Notes under the pieces: generated by a model
What the model was told of the DNA's origin: nothing
The model's database searches: none
What the model saw: the letters and a program-made list of their open reading frames with translations, nothing else
Shown here: in pieces, positions 60,701 to 64,000 of the stretch
Layout of the letters: every line of letters starts with the position of its first letter
Position numbering within the stretch: the first letter of the stretch is position 1
Translations under genes and position numbers: made by a program
NCBI GenBank assembly: GCA_947507155.1
Contig: CANNOC010000009.1
Location: forward strand, 1-64,000
Length of the DNA: 64,000 nt
Direction: 5' to 3'
Origin: an uncultured Collinsella sp.
GTDB lineage: Bacteria; Actinomycetota; Coriobacteriia; Coriobacteriales; Coriobacteriaceae

Positions 60701-62484
60701 GTCACCTGCCCGGCAAGAAGGTCTACCCCTGGATTGCCGAGGTCCGTCAGTCCACGCCCGGCATCGGCCTGATTTCGCCTCCGCCGCACCACGACATCTA
60801 CTCCATCGAGGACCTGGCGGAGCTTATCTTCGATCTTAAGAACGCCAACCCCGGCGCGCGCGTGTCGGTCAAGCTGGTCAGCGAGGCCGGCGTCGGCACC
60901 ATCGCCACCGGCGTGGCCAAGGGCGCTGCCGACAAGATTTTGATCAGCGGCCACAATGGCGGCTCGGGTGCCGCTGCGCGCGACTCTATCTGGCACGCGG
61001 GTCTGCCGCTGGAGCTTGGCCTTGCCGAGGCCCAGCAGACGCTGCTGCAAAACGGTTTGCGCTCACGCGTGGTGCTCGAGGCCGATGGCAAGCTCATGGA
61101 CGGCACCGACGTCGCCGTCGCCTGCCTGCTGGGTGCCGAGGAGTTTGGCTTTGCGACCATGCCGCTCATCTCCATGGGCTGCCTCATGCAGCGCGACTGC
61201 CAGCAGGATACCTGCCCGGCCGGCATCGCTACGCAAAACTGCCGCCTGCGTCGCGGCTTCCGCGGCAAGCCAGAGCACGTCGAGCACTTTATGCTCTTTG
61301 TTGCCGAGCAGCTGCGCGAGGTCATGGCGAGCCTGGGCTTCCGCACCATCGATGAGATGGTCGGCCATCCCGAGTGCTTGCGCCAGATCGAGGTCCCGGG
61401 CAACCGCAAGGCCAACCTGCTCGATCTGTCGCCCGTGCTGGCGAGTGCGACCTGTGAGTTTGGTGCCCATATCCCGGGTGCCGACGGCCGTCACTTCCTG
61501 CCCCAGATGGCTGCGGACAGCGAGCTCGACAAGACGCTCGACTCCACGTTGTTTGTGCCCTATACGGCCGATGCCCGTGCGCACCTGCGTCCGATTCGCT
61601 TCCGCGCCGACATCGCCAACGTCAACCGCTGCGTGGGCACCATTTTGGGCAACGCGGTGACCAAGGCGCATCCCGAGGGCCTGCCCGCCGGCTCCATTAC
61701 CATCGATTGCGATGGTTCAGCCGGTCAGAGCTTTGGCGCGTTCCTTCCGCGTGGCATTACGCTCAACGTGTGCGGCGACGCCAACGACTACTTTGGCAAG
61801 GGCCTTTCGGGCGGCGAGGTGTCGGTGCGCCCCAACCCGCATGCGACCTATAAGTTCGACGAGAACATCATTGTGGGCAACGTTGCGTTCTTTGGCGCTA
61901 CGAGCGGCCGCGGCTTCATCAACGGTCTGGCCGGCCAGCGCTTTGGCGTACGCAACTCCGGTGCCACCGTGGTGGTCGAGGGCTGCGGCAACCATGGCTG
62001 CGAGTACATGACGGGCGGTCTGGCGCTCATCCTGGGCGAGGTCGGGCAGAACTTCGCCGCCGGTATGACGGGTGGCGTGGCTTATGTCTTTGACCAATAC
62101 GGCACGCTCGATGCCCGTGTGAACCACGAGAGCGTTGAGCTTAAAGCCCCGACGGCCGGCGAGCTGGCGCAGATTCGCGAGCTCATCCAGGAGCACGTGG
62201 ACGTGACGCAGAGCCCGCGCGGCATTAAGCTGCTCTACAGCTTTGAGACGATGAGCAAACACTTTGTGAAGGTCATTCCGACCGAGTACGAGCGCGTGCT
62301 GGCGATTGTCGCCGCCGCCGAGGCCGTCGGCAAGACGCATGCGCAGGCCGAGGAGCTGGCGTTTGACATTGTGACCGGTCGCGCGAGTGACGCGGATGTT
62401 GCTCGCTTCGATGTTGCGGGCGGTGCTGCGGGTGCTGCGTCCGTGGCTGCCAGCTCTGTTGCTTCGACCAAGAAGGAGGCGTAA
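57787..62484 (+). CDS. gltB: Glutamate synthase large subunit
   Basis: A 1565-residue protein with GGGGAGG upstream. A 21-residue leader is followed by Cys22 in FDHDACGIGALADI, the glutaminase nucleophile exposed after leader removal. GILFQVPHHFF and NGEINTLKGN belong to the glutaminase domain. The FMN/synthase domain has GAMSYGSISKEAHECMAIAM, SGHNGGSGAAARDSIWHAGL and iron-sulfur cysteines in CLMQRDCQQDTCPAG. The C-terminal beta-helix is glycine-rich (ATSGRGFINGLAGQRFGVRN). It makes two glutamates from glutamine and 2-oxoglutarate. gltD follows 5 nt later. Confidence 0.96.
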   Translation: MQADSAQQQGLYRPEFDHDACGIGALADINGERHHQILDDALSILVNLEHRGGTGLEKNTGDGAGILFQVPHHFFRKEAQKCGQILPAEGDYGVAMLFFPQDDKGVEDARRVFEEGCAEAGVPLLFWREVPVDPHDLGETARACMPTILQAFLGRPDDTPAGDAFERRLYVCRRTIEKKADAEFALRDKIFYVCSMSSRTIVYKGMLVATQMRRFFIDLNDAAVKTAVALVHSRYSTNTTPSWERAHPNRFIIHNGEINTLKGNVNWIRAREPNLYSPVLQHDLERVMPIINREGSDSAILDNVLEFLVMNGRPLTRAASMLLPEPWDHNDSLSEECRAYDAYQSMLMEPWDGPAAIAFTDGRTLGAALDRNGLRPARYYVTRDGRFMLASEVGTIEVSPENILTSGCLGPGQMLEVDFARGRVIYNDELRARYAKEKPYRDWIAEETLTVDALDEPVAATPAEDAEVPAAVRMAKLGYHWDDVDEVVRPMAQQGKAPLASMGIDAPLACLSKKTRSFYDYFYQLFAQVTNPPIDALREHMVTSTTLYLGNHGNLLEDSRAACQLVRLERPLLSEEEFDRICAIDRVGFKTRRFRAVYRRDAGEGALQAALKQLAEDVEAAVRDGVNIVVLSDRAGAGEVPVPSLLAVGCVHNHLIRAGVRTFADIVVECGDAVSPHDFAALVGYSASGIYPYNAHACIRDLAARGDLDVTAEQGIANYNKAATAGIVSIMSKMGISTVQSYHSAQIFEAVGFTPEFVNAYFAGTVSRVGGMGVEDVEREQNERYDAALAILKSSAPDQLPTLGLTKWRPLGGEDHLIDPQTVYLLQTACREDSYDTFKEYSARLHRTGRAVRLRDLLDFDASGRTPVSLDEVEPALNIVRRFNTGAMSYGSISKEAHECMAIAMNRLHGRSNSGEGGEDPRRETPLANGDSKNSAIKQVASARFGVTSRYLCSAFEIQIKMAQGAKPGEGGHLPGKKVYPWIAEVRQSTPGIGLISPPPHHDIYSIEDLAELIFDLKNANPGARVSVKLVSEAGVGTIATGVAKGAADKILISGHNGGSGAAARDSIWHAGLPLELGLAEAQQTLLQNGLRSRVVLEADGKLMDGTDVAVACLLGAEEFGFATMPLISMGCLMQRDCQQDTCPAGIATQNCRLRRGFRGKPEHVEHFMLFVAEQLREVMASLGFRTIDEMVGHPECLRQIEVPGNRKANLLDLSPVLASATCEFGAHIPGADGRHFLPQMAADSELDKTLDSTLFVPYTADARAHLRPIRFRADIANVNRCVGTILGNAVTKAHPEGLPAGSITIDCDGSAGQSFGAFLPRGITLNVCGDANDYFGKGLSGGEVSVRPNPHATYKFDENIIVGNVAFFGATSGRGFINGLAGQRFGVRNSGATVVVEGCGNHGCEYMTGGLALILGEVGQNFAAGMTGGVAYVFDQYGTLDARVNHESVELKAPTAGELAQIRELIQEHVDVTQSPRGIKLLYSFETMSKHFVKVIPTEYERVLAIVAAAEAVGKTHAQAEELAFDIVTGRASDADVARFDVAGGAAGAASVAASSVASTKKEA

Positions 62485-62489
62485 GTGCC

Positions 62490-63971
<1,482 letters not shown>

Positions 63972-63975
63972 AGAA

Positions 63976-64000
63976 GTCATTTAAGAACGTCCCCAATGAC
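63976..64000. repeat. Family A palindrome, copy at window edge (partial)
   Basis: AGTCATTTAAGAACGTCCCC and AATGAC match the right arm and loop of the family A units at 26469 and 29588. The window ends inside it. Confidence 0.65.

Overview
The window looks like a chromosomal segment of a GC-rich, anaerobic, Gram-positive gut actinomycete, most likely a Coriobacteriia member such as Collinsella. The pointers are the zinc-type S14, an FtsE with a long N-terminal arm, split transketolase, rubredoxin, PTS-based MurNAc salvage, Nramp transport, and many Collinsella-like intergenic palindromes with GTCCC cores. The genus is my inference from general resemblance; no search was run.

Layout. 1-1300: a wrecked IS256-family element carrying the left end of an IS21-family element. 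1300-4400: a DUF4143 ATPase behind four repeats at exact 33-bp spacing, a one-pass membrane protein and a YheO/DauR-like PAS regulator. 4450-7751: accessory genes for selenium-dependent molybdenum hydroxylases (mocA-like, yqeC, yqeB, xdhC) without a hydroxylase. 7979-18617: the later part of the spc operon and the alpha operon (rplE to rplQ, with secY, adk, map, infA, rpmJ), then truA. The genes that normally precede rplE are absent. 18737-26270: a glycosyltransferase-like protein, argR, a class A PBP, a U32 peptidase and tyrS. 26684-33097: adenine deaminase, two HAD phosphatases, citrate synthase, an ACT protein and rpmE. 33438-40509: secA-prfB, a YitT protein and split transketolase. 40631-46328: a zinc-ribbon membrane protein, ftsEX and rnr. 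46507-51955: an orphan serine recombinase and a complete MurNAc salvage operon (murR-murQ-murP-mupG). 52048-55688: an Spx/ArsC-like protein, an unknown gene, tRNA-Gln and tRNA-Glu, a TPR protein, smpB, a flavin reductase and rubredoxin. 56008-63971: an Nramp transporter and gltBD.

How the genes work together. Ribosome production, Sec secretion (SecY, SecA), translation termination and rescue (RF2, SmpB, RNase R) and envelope growth and recycling (PBP, FtsEX, Mur operon) dominate. Purine use is hinted at by adenine deaminase together with the molybdenum hydroxylase accessory genes.

The most unusual content is intergenic. At least six families of palindromes lie between genes. One (family D) shows compensatory arm changes, and two families bracket single genes (Nramp; zinc-ribbon protein). 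There is also a 123-nt near-perfect hairpin upstream of ftsE and a 99-nt hairpin after tyrS. Several genes start within about 5-20 nt of a terminator-like hairpin. Promoter and operator calls are by eye and remain tentative.
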